64,000 nt of DNA from assembly GCA_027604505.1 (NCBI GenBank), contig JADIIX010000085.1:17622-81621 (forward strand), given 5' to 3'. Position numbers and translations under genes: made by a program. The number at the start of each line of letters is the position of its first letter. The first letter of the stretch is position 1. The notes beneath the pieces are model-generated. The model saw only the letters and a list, made by a program, of their open reading frames with translations. It did not search any database and was not told the origin of the DNA. The DNA is from Gonapodya sp. JEL0774. Its lineage: Eukaryota; Monoblepharomycota; Monoblepharidomycetes; Monoblepharidales; Gonapodyaceae. This document shows positions 25,701-37,300 of the stretch, one piece after another.

Positions 25701-26545
25701 ATTAGTAGCGCGATTTGCAACGACCCCCCACCTTCCTTGGTGGTCCGGTGGATGTTCGAAGGGACAGATAGACCGCCGAAAGGTGTATTCTCTCATGAAG
25801 ATGAGAATGGACGGATTGTGTTTCTACCTGGGGACGAGATTGTTGTCGGAAAAGTCACGGAAGGGCTGATTCGGATGAAAGAGGTGAGTGTGTTTTTCCA
25901 ATCTGTCCAATGGATATGTTGGTTTTCTCATACGAGAGATGTGTTAGCTCCAACGAATTTGGTCCGAGGAAGTGCATGGACTGCATAGGAGATGGGGCGC
26001 GAAGGCAGGGAGTGGCACCGGTGACAAGATCGGTTTCCGAGACAGATCTCACCTTAAACATGTCGGGAAGCAAAAGCTTTTGAGGCATCGGTAACGTTTG
26101 ATTGCTGTTCCTTTCGTTGTGTCCCTGTTTTACATTGTTGCGTTCCACAGCAACTGGTGCGAAATCACTGAGCTGCCCGCCCGCACGATCCCTCAAGTCA
26201 CCGCAGCCCCTACTTCGGATCCACAACCGAGCTTTGTGCCCGCAGACGAAACACCACGCCATCTTCCATCCCGCTTAGAGTTTATTTTACACTGCGAGAG
26301 GGAACGAGAGTTTAGGCGTCTGAAGAAAGGCCGACTTCCTGATATGAACGCGGATCCACAGCAGTGGGCCTTGCAAATGTCCGCACTCCAGAAAGATCGG
26401 ATAGACAAGACGGGCAGTGACTACCCAGAAACGAATACATATGGGGTAAGTGGAAGGACAATGCAAGTTTATCAATGTGACTGTTACGAGTGCTGATTGC
26501 TACATTATTGCTTCACAGCTCGTCGTCCCTGGACTTTCACCTTAG
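22798..26545 (+). CDS. PhoD-like metallophosphatase domain protein
   Basis: Large cytoplasmic-type fungal PhoD-family phosphatase without signal peptide. Starts MDDLVREARINHDALAAQF. The N-terminal part (GLSDIPYYVVGPFIRFAGVD) is the conserved pre-domain, followed by a Ser/Gly-rich insert. Later exons carry metal-site motifs: FLIGGGDQIYNDDIFNFPEQ, DHDFFDGFGSYPPSLHESPV, and ILTGDVHCCGVGRL (GDVH). QALNSNSLLHRIVDKLGLW lies between. The C-terminal exons have LRLPDMNADPQQWALQ-like sequence and end in a short exon encoding LVVPGLSP before the stop at 26543. About ten exons. The domain binds Fe/Ca or similar metals in bacterial PhoD; the fungal substrate (phosphodiester or phospholipid) is not known. 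Confidence 0.88.
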
Positions 26546-26661
26546 ATAGCCACGTAATGATCTTTTTGATTTATTGCCCGCAATGGTGTGAACGGGCGTC
26601 ACGTATCTTTTTGGTGTCATCTATCTTTTTGGTGTCATAACATTACTATGATTTATGTACT

Positions 26662-29600
26662 TTACACAGAAACTCCAGTGGGGAAAATCACTCCATCACC
26701 GCGAACCAACACCACCTCCATGTGGTCGTCCACTTCGTTAGCTTTTCTCGATTCTCTTTGAGCTATCACATTTGGCGGCATCTTCGCGAGAATTAGACCT
26801 CCCGTTCGAATTTGTGCTTGCTGTGCTTGTGTTGTACCGAAAAAGATTCGCATATGTGGATGAACGTTGAAGTTCTCACCATGAATCGTCAACAAATTCG
26901 AATTTAACATGAGCTTTTTGTACAACAGTGGGCGAGGGTAAAACGGATTGATTTGTGGAGCAGGAGGTTCTGCGTTGATATCTTTCTTGGGGATGTAGAA
27001 ACCATAATTCAAAGAGGCTAGAAAGGCCAATGCAGAAAATTGCCACACGTTAATGCCATACCGGGCGTCCGCATGCAAAACTCATATCAACACTGCTGAA
27101 GCTCACCGACTGACACGATACTCCATGTTCCTTCTTCTCCAACGTCCCAATACTGGTGATCACTCTTCACTCGTTTCGCTTGGACCAGCTTCACACCCTG
27201 TTCCGAGTAAGTCATGAACCATCCATCCCTGCCATCCACCTCAAATGCAATTCTGTGGAGCTCAGAAACCATCTCCAACCCGGACCTGCTGGGTGCGGGG
27301 GGCTTGTGCACGGGTGCAAGACTTTTGCGAACATGACGAAGGCTCCGCTCATCTTTCTCTGCACTGTCCTCTCCTTCTTCGGCGTCGGAATCGCTACCCG
27401 GTGGTGCGGATGGAACACCACCTTTCGCCTGGGCTTGCGAGCTACGGTCCAACACAAAAGCTTTCCCTTCCACTATCCGAATCTTGAATCGACACGACGT
27501 GAGACGGTATTCCGCTTGGCGCAACACGACTGCGGTATTGTACTGGAGCGGTGACCGTTCCGTCTTGGGTAAAACAACATTGTAGGAACGCATGCGGTCG
27601 TCAGCAACAACATTGTCCTTTGGCGGAGGTGGGAATTGAGGCACATGCGGAGCATTCGGGATCATCCAATCCGCAGGGATCACAAGCCACCTATCCCAAG
27701 TTTGAGCATCTCCTTGGAAATTTTCCATGTCATCTGATCCAGTCAAGTAACGAGTATTGGAAGTCTGGGACTTTGTGCGGTTGAACAAGCACACTGCAGA
27801 TCGAGGATAGACACAGTCTGCAATCGACAAAAATGTAGTCAAATGGACGATGTCCTGGTGGATACCAAGTGACACATACTTTTAATGTCTGAGCCGGCAT
27901 GCTTGGATGGTTTGGATATCTTTTATATTGTTCAGTTTCGTCAGCTCGAATTGGGAAGACAGGAATAGAGGTACTCTCACCACACGGATCGGAGCGGAGT
28001 TTGCGATTGCTAAACTTCGACCATCGGTCGTTTTGACCTAATGCCCAATGTTCGCGAAAGCCTCAATGACATTTTCCGGGATATCAGTTGGAAATCCAGG
28101 ACATGAAATCACCTTAATACGGGCGCAAATCTCTCCTATTTGCTCACTTCCAAAATGAAGGCCTTTCAGAGCACCGATGACCTCGAAGTTCGGTTTCCCC
28201 GGAGCCTTCAGGTCTTGAATTAACCAGTCAACTCCCTGAACATTGGGGAGTGCGGGGTCATCCTTTTCTGTCTTCGCTCGTTTTGAAGCGGGCGTTTCGA
28301 CTACTGCTCCTTCCGCAGAGGCGACGTGGGAGTTCAGGAGTCGTCCAGTCAAAGTCAGCTGCGGTGTTTTATCGACACTTGTGTTCCAATAAGGGCCTCC
28401 CAGGTGGATCTTCGGGGGCGGCACAAGGAATCTAGAATACGCCCTTTGTTACGGGTCGGGTGCAGTTCGGAGTCATAGGACATATGTTCAAAACCTCTTA
28501 CCTTTTCTCAGTCCCATAGCTCTTCTGTGCAACAACCGGGGTTATGACAGTAAGATAGCTCGTCGCAGCCGCATCTTCGAGATATGTTTTCACAAGATCA
28601 CTGTTCCAATCATGAAAGTTACATCATGAGAAGAAGGGCCACAAAAGCACATTCGAATCATAAATCACATACCCCAAATCACTCACATCGATTCTAGGTT
28701 GGTTAGCATCTTCCCAAGACCTCCAGTCAATACCTCCTCCCCATAGTCTGTGGACGATCCAGTCGCGCCGTCGTTGAGAGAGTCGGACGAGGGCATTGGC
28801 GCAGTGTTGAGCACAGTCCCTAGCTCTTTGGGGTTGGGAGGCGGAAGGACGATGTTGGAGGAGGTTTGGGTCGGGTTTGGCGTTTGCCGGGTGAGTTCGG
28901 GAGAGGGTTCTACAGATTTGCGCTTCTCGCCAACTTGCGGGGACTTTTCTCGATTAGCATCGAGGAATTCGGACTTCAGGTCAGGAGTTGACGGGGAGGA
29001 TGATATTCCTCCGGCAATATCATGGTTTGTAGTTGAAGCCGTGGGCTTTATGGTGTGTGTCGGGGGGGAATCTCCGAAGTCTTCCTTAATCCTCTTCGCA
29101 AATTGAGTTATTTGTAGTAGTGTATCGGAGCTACTCTTCCTCTTTGCACCGACTACCTCTGTTTGCGTTTGTTGCGGTTGGAGTTGGTCGGGGAGTTGGT
29201 CGGGCTTTGCGACCGGCGCCTTGGACGAGGTCGATTTGGTGGTCTGTACTTCCCGATCCTTCTCTTTGATCTTTGAGACTTTCCTTTGAGACATATCATC
29301 CTTCTCCTTGTCCTTTTTCCTCGTCAAATCTCTCACTGTTCCTGACCGTCGACTCCTTGGTACTGGTTCGCCATAGGTCTCATCCGAGTGCTCGGATCCG
29401 GATTCACCCGGAGATTCCTCTGCGCTCTCAGAGGAGTTGGATTGTGAGCGTGACGCTGAGGCAGAGTCGGAAGACGGGGATCTTCGCCGGGGGGGCTCCT
29501 TCCGTCGGGCTCGAGCGCTTTGCCCGGACTCCTTGTCTTTGATTGTGGCGATTTGCTTTTTTTCGGGCTTTTGGGAGGCGCGTCGAGAGGACGCTGCGGA

Positions 29601-31470
29601 CGGTGGAGCACTTCGAAGGTTTTGGAATGAAGGAATTGGTGGGGGAGGTGGTGGAGTGGGCGCGCGGGTGCCAGGACGAGATGTGACTGGCATTCCGGGG
29701 AACAGAGAGCGCAGAATAGAAAGGAATTACAAGGGACAAGGAATTGCGAGACACCACAAATGAAACGACGTGTTAAATACCGTGTAAGAGGGTAGTCGCG
29801 TGCGACTCGCGAATGCAAATATTCATCCACGCGAGGATTCATTCCCAGTGGCAAAACGCTCCAGAAAACTTGTACTCACCTAAATCCGCGAAAGCTTCCA
29901 GATTGTGAATGCCCTTGGCGAACACGCTGTCCATAATGCCCGTTTGATCCTGCTTACCAGCAACCACTCCCTTGCCGCTTGTTGCCAGCGTGGACGAGAG
30001 CTTACGTAGGGCAACCTCCTGTTTTGCCCTTTCGGCATGTCCCTGCCGAAGTTCCTCTTCTAGGGCAGCAACACGGTCGAGAAGGTGTGCATGCTCAAGC
30101 CTCAACGAGTTGTATTCGCGAAGATCTCCTCTAAGCACTTCGTTTTGGGCTTCAGAGTTCGCTCGCTCGTCCAAGGCGACCGAAAGAGTTGCCTCCAGAG
30201 TCATGCAACGGTCAAGGGCGTCCGCAAGGTCGATGCGATGACGGCGGAGGTCAATCTCCAGCTGCAGCTGGCGCCCACGCTCAGATTCCCCCATAAAATC
30301 CGTATTCGTGGAAGAGGAATTTGATAATGCTGGAGTGGCGGTCCCTGACCCAGTTGCTGATGGTAAGCTTGAGACCGACTTGGGAGAATTCCGAGGCCCC
30401 TGCTGGCTCGGTTGGCCTGCTGCGAGCTGACGTTGAGTAGCGGAAAGCAGTCGTCGGAGGCGCAGAAGTTCCGCATCCCGGGACTCCGGAGGTGGCAGAT
30501 GAAGGGCCAAAGGTAGAGGAATCCGGAGGGCGTCAGGATGGAAGACTGCCGGTTGTGGAGGTCCCGCGGACCGACGAAAGACGTCAGCGATAGCAGATGA
30601 GAGGGGTGCTGCTTGAGATGTCACTAAAGGAAGAGCTAATTTCGAACTAGAGGCGTGGGACGAGTCAGGTTCTGAGGGGTTGCTGACAACACCGTTCGGA
30701 TTGCCAGAATGCCCGTTTGACAGCCCAGCCATACGTGCAAATGTGCGCTCCATTGAGTCTAGGCGAGATTCGAGGGCAGTAAGCCAGGAATCTGACGGTG
30801 AAGGTGGTCGGGTGGCTGAAGACTCGTGCGAAGACGAGGTATGTCCGGCGACTGCCCAGGGAGTCCTCGGAGGGCCTGTCGTGATATTTAGCTGGTTTTC
30901 CGCATGTAATACTTCGGTGACCCCCCCGTTCGCCATTTGAAGTCCCATGTTTGGGCCTACACTGCTGGCACCGTGACCAATCCCATCACCGTCGACGGAG
31001 ATCTTTGGAGCTCCATTTTCGGATAGCAGGGTCCCATTCCCGTTTTCCTCAATTCTATTTGACATACTCTCATCTCGTTGAGGTGTTTTAACTGATTCTG
31101 TGTTCCCACTGTGGTGAGCATTTTCGATCTCTCCAACAATTTGTCCAGAACTCTCGCCAGGGGCCGCCTTCCAAGGATCCGTGCCTCCGGTATCTATATC
31201 CATCGTGGCATCGATAGCCGATTCAATGCCAACCATATCCGTCGGGGGTTGAGAGTGCGGTTGTGTTTGGGAGATTCGCACGTCGGTGGGGTACCTTTTT
31301 CCACACCAGCTGAGGGCTTTCACACGAGACAAAACCCAGCTATGACAAGGGAACTCTAAGACGACTCTATTTTCAAGCCCAGTTGGAAGTTCTACAGTGA
31401 AAATGCGGATATGTTTAAGCAAGGCAAACGTCCAGTCACACAAAGCTTTTAGTCGCTTTCCATAATTCAA
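26662..31470 (-). CDS. CSL (CBF1/Su(H)/LAG-1) family transcription factor with long N-terminal extension
   Basis: DNA-binding regulator of the CSL family, which recognises GTGRGAA-like sites. The N-terminal Rel-like domain reads LVKTYLEDAAATSYLTVITP, then VVAQKSYGTEKRFLVPPPKI, the DNA-contact block, then SEQIGEICARIKVIS. The beta-trefoil follows: AVCLFNRTKSQTSNTRYL and VSELHRIAFEVDGRDGWF, ending GEEGTWSIVSVG. The C-terminal IPT domain has LLTIHGENFNVHPHMRIFFG and VVLVRGDGVIFPTGVSV, stop 26662. An acidic insert (SDSDAEEGEDSAEKDE) interrupts the trefoil. Upstream, a Pro/Ser-rich exon (29686-28687) joins in phase, by an intron 29687-29879, to a long exon with a coiled coil (about 30290-30000). 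The coiled-coil exon could instead be a separate gene, with CSL starting at 29693. The start may be 31236 (MVGIES). Confidence 0.88.
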
Positions 31471-31682
31471 TTTGCTCGATTTGGCTCTGACAGCAATCTT
31501 TCAATTTCTACCTGTGGGTTTTCAGTGTCAAGCACCAACATTGAGTTCAGAAGGGGGCTTTTGTCTTTTTTTCACTCACACCGACAAGGGTCAGCACGAT
31601 CGGGATGCACCCTGTGAACTGGGTTACAATAATCTTCAGAATTCGAGGCCTGCCTCGTAAATCAATACAAAATAATAATGCA

Positions 31683-33620
31683 CTAGTCCTTGCCCCTCTT
31701 CATCCATCCTGGGCGCCGGCTATTCCGATTATCCAGACTTACCACAGACGATCGCTTATTCCCAACTCCGGCACGCGACGTCGTGGTCTCTTCTCTCGGA
31801 CTACCCGGGAATGACGCTTCTGACTCTGTTGCCCAAGATTTACTGTCCATTGATAAGGAAGTGGAAGGGGCCGATAAGCTAGTTGAGGGCGACAACGAAG
31901 CTGACGCAGGATCCTCTGCAAAGGGCATAGGCGGACTCAAGGGACCCCAAGTGAGCGAAGCTGTTCGGGGCTGGACGGAGCGCATTTGAGGTGTTGCGAA
32001 CAATTGCACACTCCCCAGAGCAGAGCTGGGAGCGAGCAGTCCCTGTGAGTGAGTCGGCGGGTCGCGCCAGAGTGGCTCAAAACTGTTGCGGCCAGAGGTA
32101 TCAGTGGGCGATGCGACAACGAAGGTAGGAATGTTCTTGTGATCTGATAGAATGCAACGTAGACAGGTGAGATGATTGACACTCGCGGAAGTTATAGACG
32201 GAATAATGCTGCGACGTGAAGACGCAAACAAAACAGTAGCCTTGCCATTCTTTGACAACTCACCCCGAACCGCGTCATCGGCTTCCTTTAATTGTCTGCG
32301 CCGCTTTACACCTTTCACGACAAACAATCCCACGATGAGTAAAAAGGCCAGCGCTCCAGCTCCGATTCCTGCTAGTGCTGGAATTGATAACCCAAAGAGA
32401 CTCGTGCCAGTCGAGGGACCTGCGGCTGCGTTCCCGGAGGGATTCTGAGAAATAACAGTGGGGTCACTTGAGGAGTCGGTGGACGACGATTGCACGGAGA
32501 ATGCAGCGATCGAAGAAGCAGTGGGATTCGAAGTCGTGCGAGTTAAAGAGATGGTTGATCCACCACTGGGGCTCGAACGGGTGTTTGGTAGCGCATTTGA
32601 GGAAGGCGTGGCTGTCGTGGTGTCAAACCTTGGATCGTCTGTTGCCACCTGTTGGGGTCCTATTGAGCTCTGCGGTGGTAGTGATGTAGAAGCTGGAGGC
32701 GATGCGGGTTCAGGAGGGGATGCGGGTGGTGGAGACGTGGCGGGGGGAGGAGGGGGGGACGGGTTATTTGGCTGAGGCGGTGCAGGCGGCGGTGATACAG
32801 GAGGTGCTGGGGGTGGAGAGGGTGGGGGTGGAGAAGGTGGAGGTGCAGAGGGTGGAGGTGCAGAGGGTGGAGATGGTGGGGGTGGGGGTGGTAGGGGAGT
32901 TGAGGGCGGATTTGGTGCAAGCGTGGGCGGGGATGGGGGAATCGGTGGCGGAGGAGAGGACATAGGCGGTGGTGCAGGAGGTGGGGAAGGTGTGGAAGGA
33001 GTTTCAGGCGACGATGTTGGTGCTATTGTTGTGGTCACAGGGCCTGGTGTGGGTGATTGCGTTGGAAATACCGTGCGGATAATAGCCTTCGTTCCAGTTG
33101 AAGTACCTGCTGTGGATGTTTCCTTCCTTGTCTGAGATCCCGATTGCATCGCTTGGCCCGCTTGTGGACAGGGGGTCAAGAAAACCTGTGCACTACCTCC
33201 AACTGGTTGCTCGCAAGCTGGAGGTACGGAACCCCCGCAGGTGTAGAGCCCAACGTTCGTGGCCCCGTTTGTAATAGCGCATGATGTGAGACTGGAGGGC
33301 AAGCGGCCATCTACATTTCCCCAGAGTGCATTCCCTTCAATGTTGAGCGTGTGGAGGGAAGTGACTTCGCTCAGGTTGGGCATCTCCCCAGACAACACTT
33401 TGTATCCAAGTCTCGCTGCAGTAATGCTTCCATTTTGGCAAGAAAATATTGAGGCATCCGAGCAGCATTGGCCCGGACTCCACGTTGGGACCAGAGCTGA
33501 TTGGGCGAAGAGAGCTTCGAAGATGCTGCAACTCCCCATGACTCCCGCAACCTGGAACAGCACGATGCCGACGCAAATGGCAACGTTGCGTCTGCGGGAT
33601 CTGTGATGATGTCGCATCAC
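31683..33620 (-). CDS. LRR receptor-like membrane protein B with proline-rich stalk
   Basis: The start MMRHHHRSRRRNVAICVGIV is a signal peptide ending GVMG. The mature N-cap is SCSIFEALFAQSALVPTW followed by GQCC. Only two repeats are left: LSGEMPNLSEVTSLHTLNI and ALWGNVDGRLPSSL, then the C-cap cysteines (TSCAITNGATNVGLYTC...PPACEQ). About 130 residues of Pro/Ser/Ala runs form a stiff stalk, then Ser/Thr sequence. A membrane helix (PALAGIGAGALAFLLIVGLF) is followed by the stop-transfer KGVKRRRQ. The cytoplasmic tail of about 200 residues is Ser/Pro-rich and has no known domain. It may contain a 120-nt in-frame intron at 32144-32263. Ends RRPGWMKRGKD. Confidence 0.8.
   Translation of the reverse strand: MMRHHHRSRRRNVAICVGIVLFQVAGVMGSCSIFEALFAQSALVPTWSPGQCCSDASIFSCQNGSITAARLGYKVLSGEMPNLSEVTSLHTLNIEGNALWGNVDGRLPSSLTSCAITNGATNVGLYTCGGSVPPACEQPVGGSAQVFLTPCPQAGQAMQSGSQTRKETSTAGTSTGTKAIIRTVFPTQSPTPGPVTTTIAPTSSPETPSTPSPPPAPPPMSSPPPPIPPSPPTLAPNPPSTPLPPPPPPSPPSAPPPSAPPPSPPPPSPPPAPPVSPPPAPPQPNNPSPPPPPATSPPPASPPEPASPPASTSLPPQSSIGPQQVATDDPRFDTTTATPSSNALPNTRSSPSGGSTISLTRTTSNPTASSIAAFSVQSSSTDSSSDPTVISQNPSGNAAAGPSTGTSLFGLSIPALAGIGAGALAFLLIVGLFVVKGVKRRRQLKEADDAVRGELSKNGKATVLFASSRRSIIPSITSASVNHLTCLRCILSDHKNIPTFVVASPTDTSGRNSFEPLWRDPPTHSQGLLAPSSALGSVQLFATPQMRSVQPRTASLTWGPLSPPMPFAEDPASASLSPSTSLSAPSTSLSMDSKSWATESEASFPGSPREETTTSRAGVGNKRSSVVSLDNRNSRRPGWMKRGKD
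32144..32263 (-). other. Exitron-like 120-nt in-frame intron candidate in LRR protein B
   Basis: GTGAGT donor after GCGGTTCGG and acceptor TTCTATCAG. Length 120 nt, a multiple of three, with no stop in frame. Spliced tail reads DDAVRDHKNIPTFVV; unspliced adds 40 residues. Confidence 0.55.
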
Positions 33621-34313
33621 GTTCCAGTCACGACATTCGTGTTCGAGTCGCTTGGATCTGGCGCCCGCCGCACGTGAACTCTAAACAAGGCATCCTTGGT
33701 GGGATCTGAGGGATCCCGAACGCCGAGCCTTCACCCCACAAAAAGTCAGGCACCGCAGGCATCGCTTTCTCTTGCAACAATTGTTTAATGGGACTTGTTT
33801 TGGCTCGTCGTCATAGGTGAAACGCAGGGGTGACCAGATGGTACAATTCTATATCCGATTGAGCCAAATGACGAGCTCAAAACACAGTCTATTTAGCAGC
33901 GTTGCTCTTGTCCACATGTAATCTCTGGAAAGTTATTGGCACCAAATATTAATAGATCCACGGACATGGGTGTTTCCAATACAATGCGCCCCCGCCCCCT
34001 TTGTTATGGGGGCGGATCGCAATAATTAGTAGTTCTCACACCAAGGGCTCACCAACTCTCCCGAATTATTCTTTTGTATGGTACATCGAAAGCACGATCA
34101 TAAGTGGCACGTAATAATGTATGCAATGATAATAAGTCCAGGTGATGCACATAAAAACCACACTTCTATGACAATCAGCCATTACTCGACTATGAAGCGA
34201 TTCCTCAATAAGGCAAGAGTTTGAGGAGAATCCGTACGTACACGTACAAAGATTGTAGAGATCCGGACTTGCATGAAGTGCGTCCGAAAGAACGACATTC
34301 GGACGAGTCTCCT
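33621..34313. other. Intergenic, AT-rich, between LRR protein B and coiled-coil/SH3 gene
   Basis: About 690 nt. It should contain the LRR-B promoter and the 3' UTR of the coiled-coil/SH3 gene, both minus strand. No frame with motifs. Confidence 0.55.
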
Positions 34314-37300
34314 TCACCGCCACCCCCTCACATCCACTTGTGGGTATCCGTATGCCTGCTGCCGATGGTGTTGCATCGGCGGCATTTGCATCTGTGGCAT
34401 TTGCATCTGCGGCATTTGCATCTGCGGCATTTGCATCTGCGGCATTTGCATCTGTGGCATTTGCATCTGTGGCATTTGCATGGTTGGAATGGGCATCGTG
34501 GGCATCTGCATCTGCATTGGGGAATTTCCGAACACGGGTTGCATCTGCTGCATTTGGAAGTTGTTTTGCATGCTTTGCAAATACTGCTGCTGTTGCTGCT
34601 GCTGGGCGTCCGCTCGCCGTTGCCGCTGCGATCGTTCACCGGGGGCTTTGACCGGCTTTGTGAATGACGATGCAGTACGTGGGGTCAGCTGAGGCGCAGA
34701 TAGAGATGTGGTGGAATCGGTCACAGGCTGATCGGAAACGCAGCTCAGTGGGAAGAACCCCGACGTGCTCGTGCTGAGGTGGACACCCTGTGCGATACCA
34801 TATAACAACAAACGTTTCAGAACGGTGAGATATGGACTTATGTAATGCAACCCGCCAACCAACTCACGTTAGCCCAGCTATCATATGTCATCATGACCCA
34901 AGGAGCAGGTTCGGCGAGGTTTGGAAAATCGAAATACTTCCCATCACGAACTAATCCCGTGTGAAATTTGCAATAACAACAGTTCGAACTCACCCATCCG
35001 CAAAATGCGCGATACAAAAGATCTCGTCGCCCACTACCAGGGTAAGCTCGTCGGCTTGTTGCGCCGAATACGCCGCCGCCACGAACAACACCTTCTTGAC
35101 CGGTATTCCAGACGATCCGGCCGACGACGAGGATGCCTGTGTACGGAATGAAGATGTAGATGCTTGTGGTTGAGCTGGTGTTGTGAGCAAGCTCACTGTC
35201 GCAGGAGATTGAGGTGGGGGCGGGGACGGTGCCTGGACTGTTCCGGCAGAGGAAGAACCTGCCCCGGTGCTCGCTACGCTGGGACTCCTCAATTCACCTT
35301 GAGATGACGACGGGGACTTGTGGTGCTTATTTACGGCAAAGCTTTTCTCCAGCTCCGCAATCCTGGCCGCCTTCTCGTTCAACTGCCTCTCCAGCTCCTC
35401 CACCCGAGCCCCGCCGGCCTCCGTGGGCCCATCGCCCAAAGCCGTTGCCCTTGCACCCAGCCCATCCGCCTCCAACCTGGCCAGTTTCGCATCCTTAGCC
35501 GCCAAATCGGCCTTCAGTTGAGCCTCCCGTGCGGCAGCCTCTCTCTCAGCCCTGCGTACCTTGTCCGCGACCTCTCGAGCGGCTTGCTCCGCACGCGTCG
35601 TGGCAACGGCTAGGCTGCGCTCGAGCTCAGCAATCTGTTGAGTGGTTCCAGGCGATCGTGGGCGTGGGGTCTCCAACGCAAGATGCGCAGCCGCAGAATC
35701 GGCTCGCGCGGCGGCGAGTTCCGCGTGCATGTTCGCAATCGCGACATTCTTCTCTGAAACCTGCTTTTCCACATCCGCAATTTTCACCTCCAGCCTGGTC
35801 GTTTTCTCCCTTTCTTTCTCCAACAGCTCCGTCGTATCACGCTCCTCCGCAGCTTCGAGAGCCCTTGCGAGTTCCATGGCTCTCTGTTCCAACGACCTCA
35901 CCTCGGTCCGCGTTCTCTGGAGCGTTTTGTCGAGCTCCGATGCTCTTTCTTCGGCGGTACGAGCACGAGCTTCAGATGCCTTGCTGAGCGACTCGTACTT
36001 TTCGATCTGGTCACGCAGATCGTTCTCGAGCGCGTTAGCATCGGTGGCCCAGCGCGCGGCTTCGGATGCGCGTGCTTCAGCTGCGTTAAGCTTTTGCGCA
36101 GAGTCCGATGCGAGTTTCTGTGATTCCTCTGCCTGGCGAAGTGCGCCGGCCGCTCGGATTTCGGCGTCCTCTACCCGTTGTATCGACTGTGCCGCGATCT
36201 GTTCGGCCTCTTCCGCTTTTCGTTCGGCATTTTGAGCTCTCTTCTCCATATCCGTGGTCTTCACCTCCGCTTCTTTCCTCGCCCGTTCTGCCTCCATGAC
36301 CCTTCTTTCGGCATCCCGTACCCGTTCATCCTCCTCCACTGAGCCGCTCTGTCCGTCGTGTCGGACAGCAGACGACATTGCGGTCATCAACTGCTTCTCA
36401 AGATCTTTCTTATCGCGTTCGAGATCCGCTCTGCGCGCCTGCTCTGTGGCGAGATCACGCTTGAACCTCTCCAGCTCCACTCGGTTTCCACTGAGGGAAC
36501 CTGCGGTACCGTCCGCCTCCCTATTTAGCCTTTCGATATCCCTTTCCAGCTGTCTACGTTGGGATTTTTCTGCGGTGAGGTTTTCGCGTGCGATTTGCAG
36601 ATCTTTTTCGAGGGATGCGTTCTGCAACAGGAGCGAGGTGAACTTGGTGTCCAGGTCTTTGTGTTTAGCTTCGAGTGCAGTGAGGGCGTCGCGCGTGATG
36701 GCGAGTTCCTTTTCTGCAGCGGCCGTGTTTGCAGACCCTGGTACAGTGCTGGTTGCCGTCGAGGCGCTCGCACCACCCCCCCCACCCCGTCTGCCCCTCA
36801 CAGGCGCCCTGACGAATCCATTATCCTTGGCCTCCTCAAGTGCCCCTTCCAAATCAACGACACGTTCTCGGAACGTCTTGACGAGGGTTTCCAATTCTGC
36901 ACGGCGACCGGCATCGTCTGCGTTGTTCTGGGAAGCGAGCTTCGCTTCGGCAGAGCGAGCGCGGTCCCGCCAAACTTTGAGCTCAGATTCCACGTCAGTA
37001 AGCCGGGATTCGAGGACTTGGAGGCGGGAAGAAGTCGCATACGTGGAGCTCGAAGAGGAAGTGGGAATAGTGGTGGTTTGGGGGTTGTCATACTGAGATG
37101 CGTTGGGAATCGGTGGTAATGCTGTGTACAGATTCGAGGATACATTTGAAGGAGGAGATGGAGGTGCAAGTGACGACGAATTCGACCCCGCAGAGGTGAG
37201 ACCGCGGTATGTCTCGTTTTGGCGAAGAGCGGAGGAACCCAAAGTTCCGAACGTTTCTCCGGCGTATACAGACCGGACGGGAGATCGATCACGCGCAGAG

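Noticed and set aside
34380-34482. CRISPR-like direct repeats
   Set aside because: Units are contiguous with no spacers and are coding; the genome is eukaryotic.
34340-34692. Plus-strand frames coding CGICIC and AAFASV repeats
   Set aside because: They are alternative readings of the 15-bp repeat; the minus-strand MQMPQ frame continues directly from a verified SH3 domain.
35642-36235. Plus-strand Ser/Ala-rich frame of 197 codons, and a 280-codon frame at 36254-37096
   Set aside because: Exact antisense of the heptad-rich coiled coil, whose Ala/Arg/Glu codons read as Ser/Ala on the other strand.
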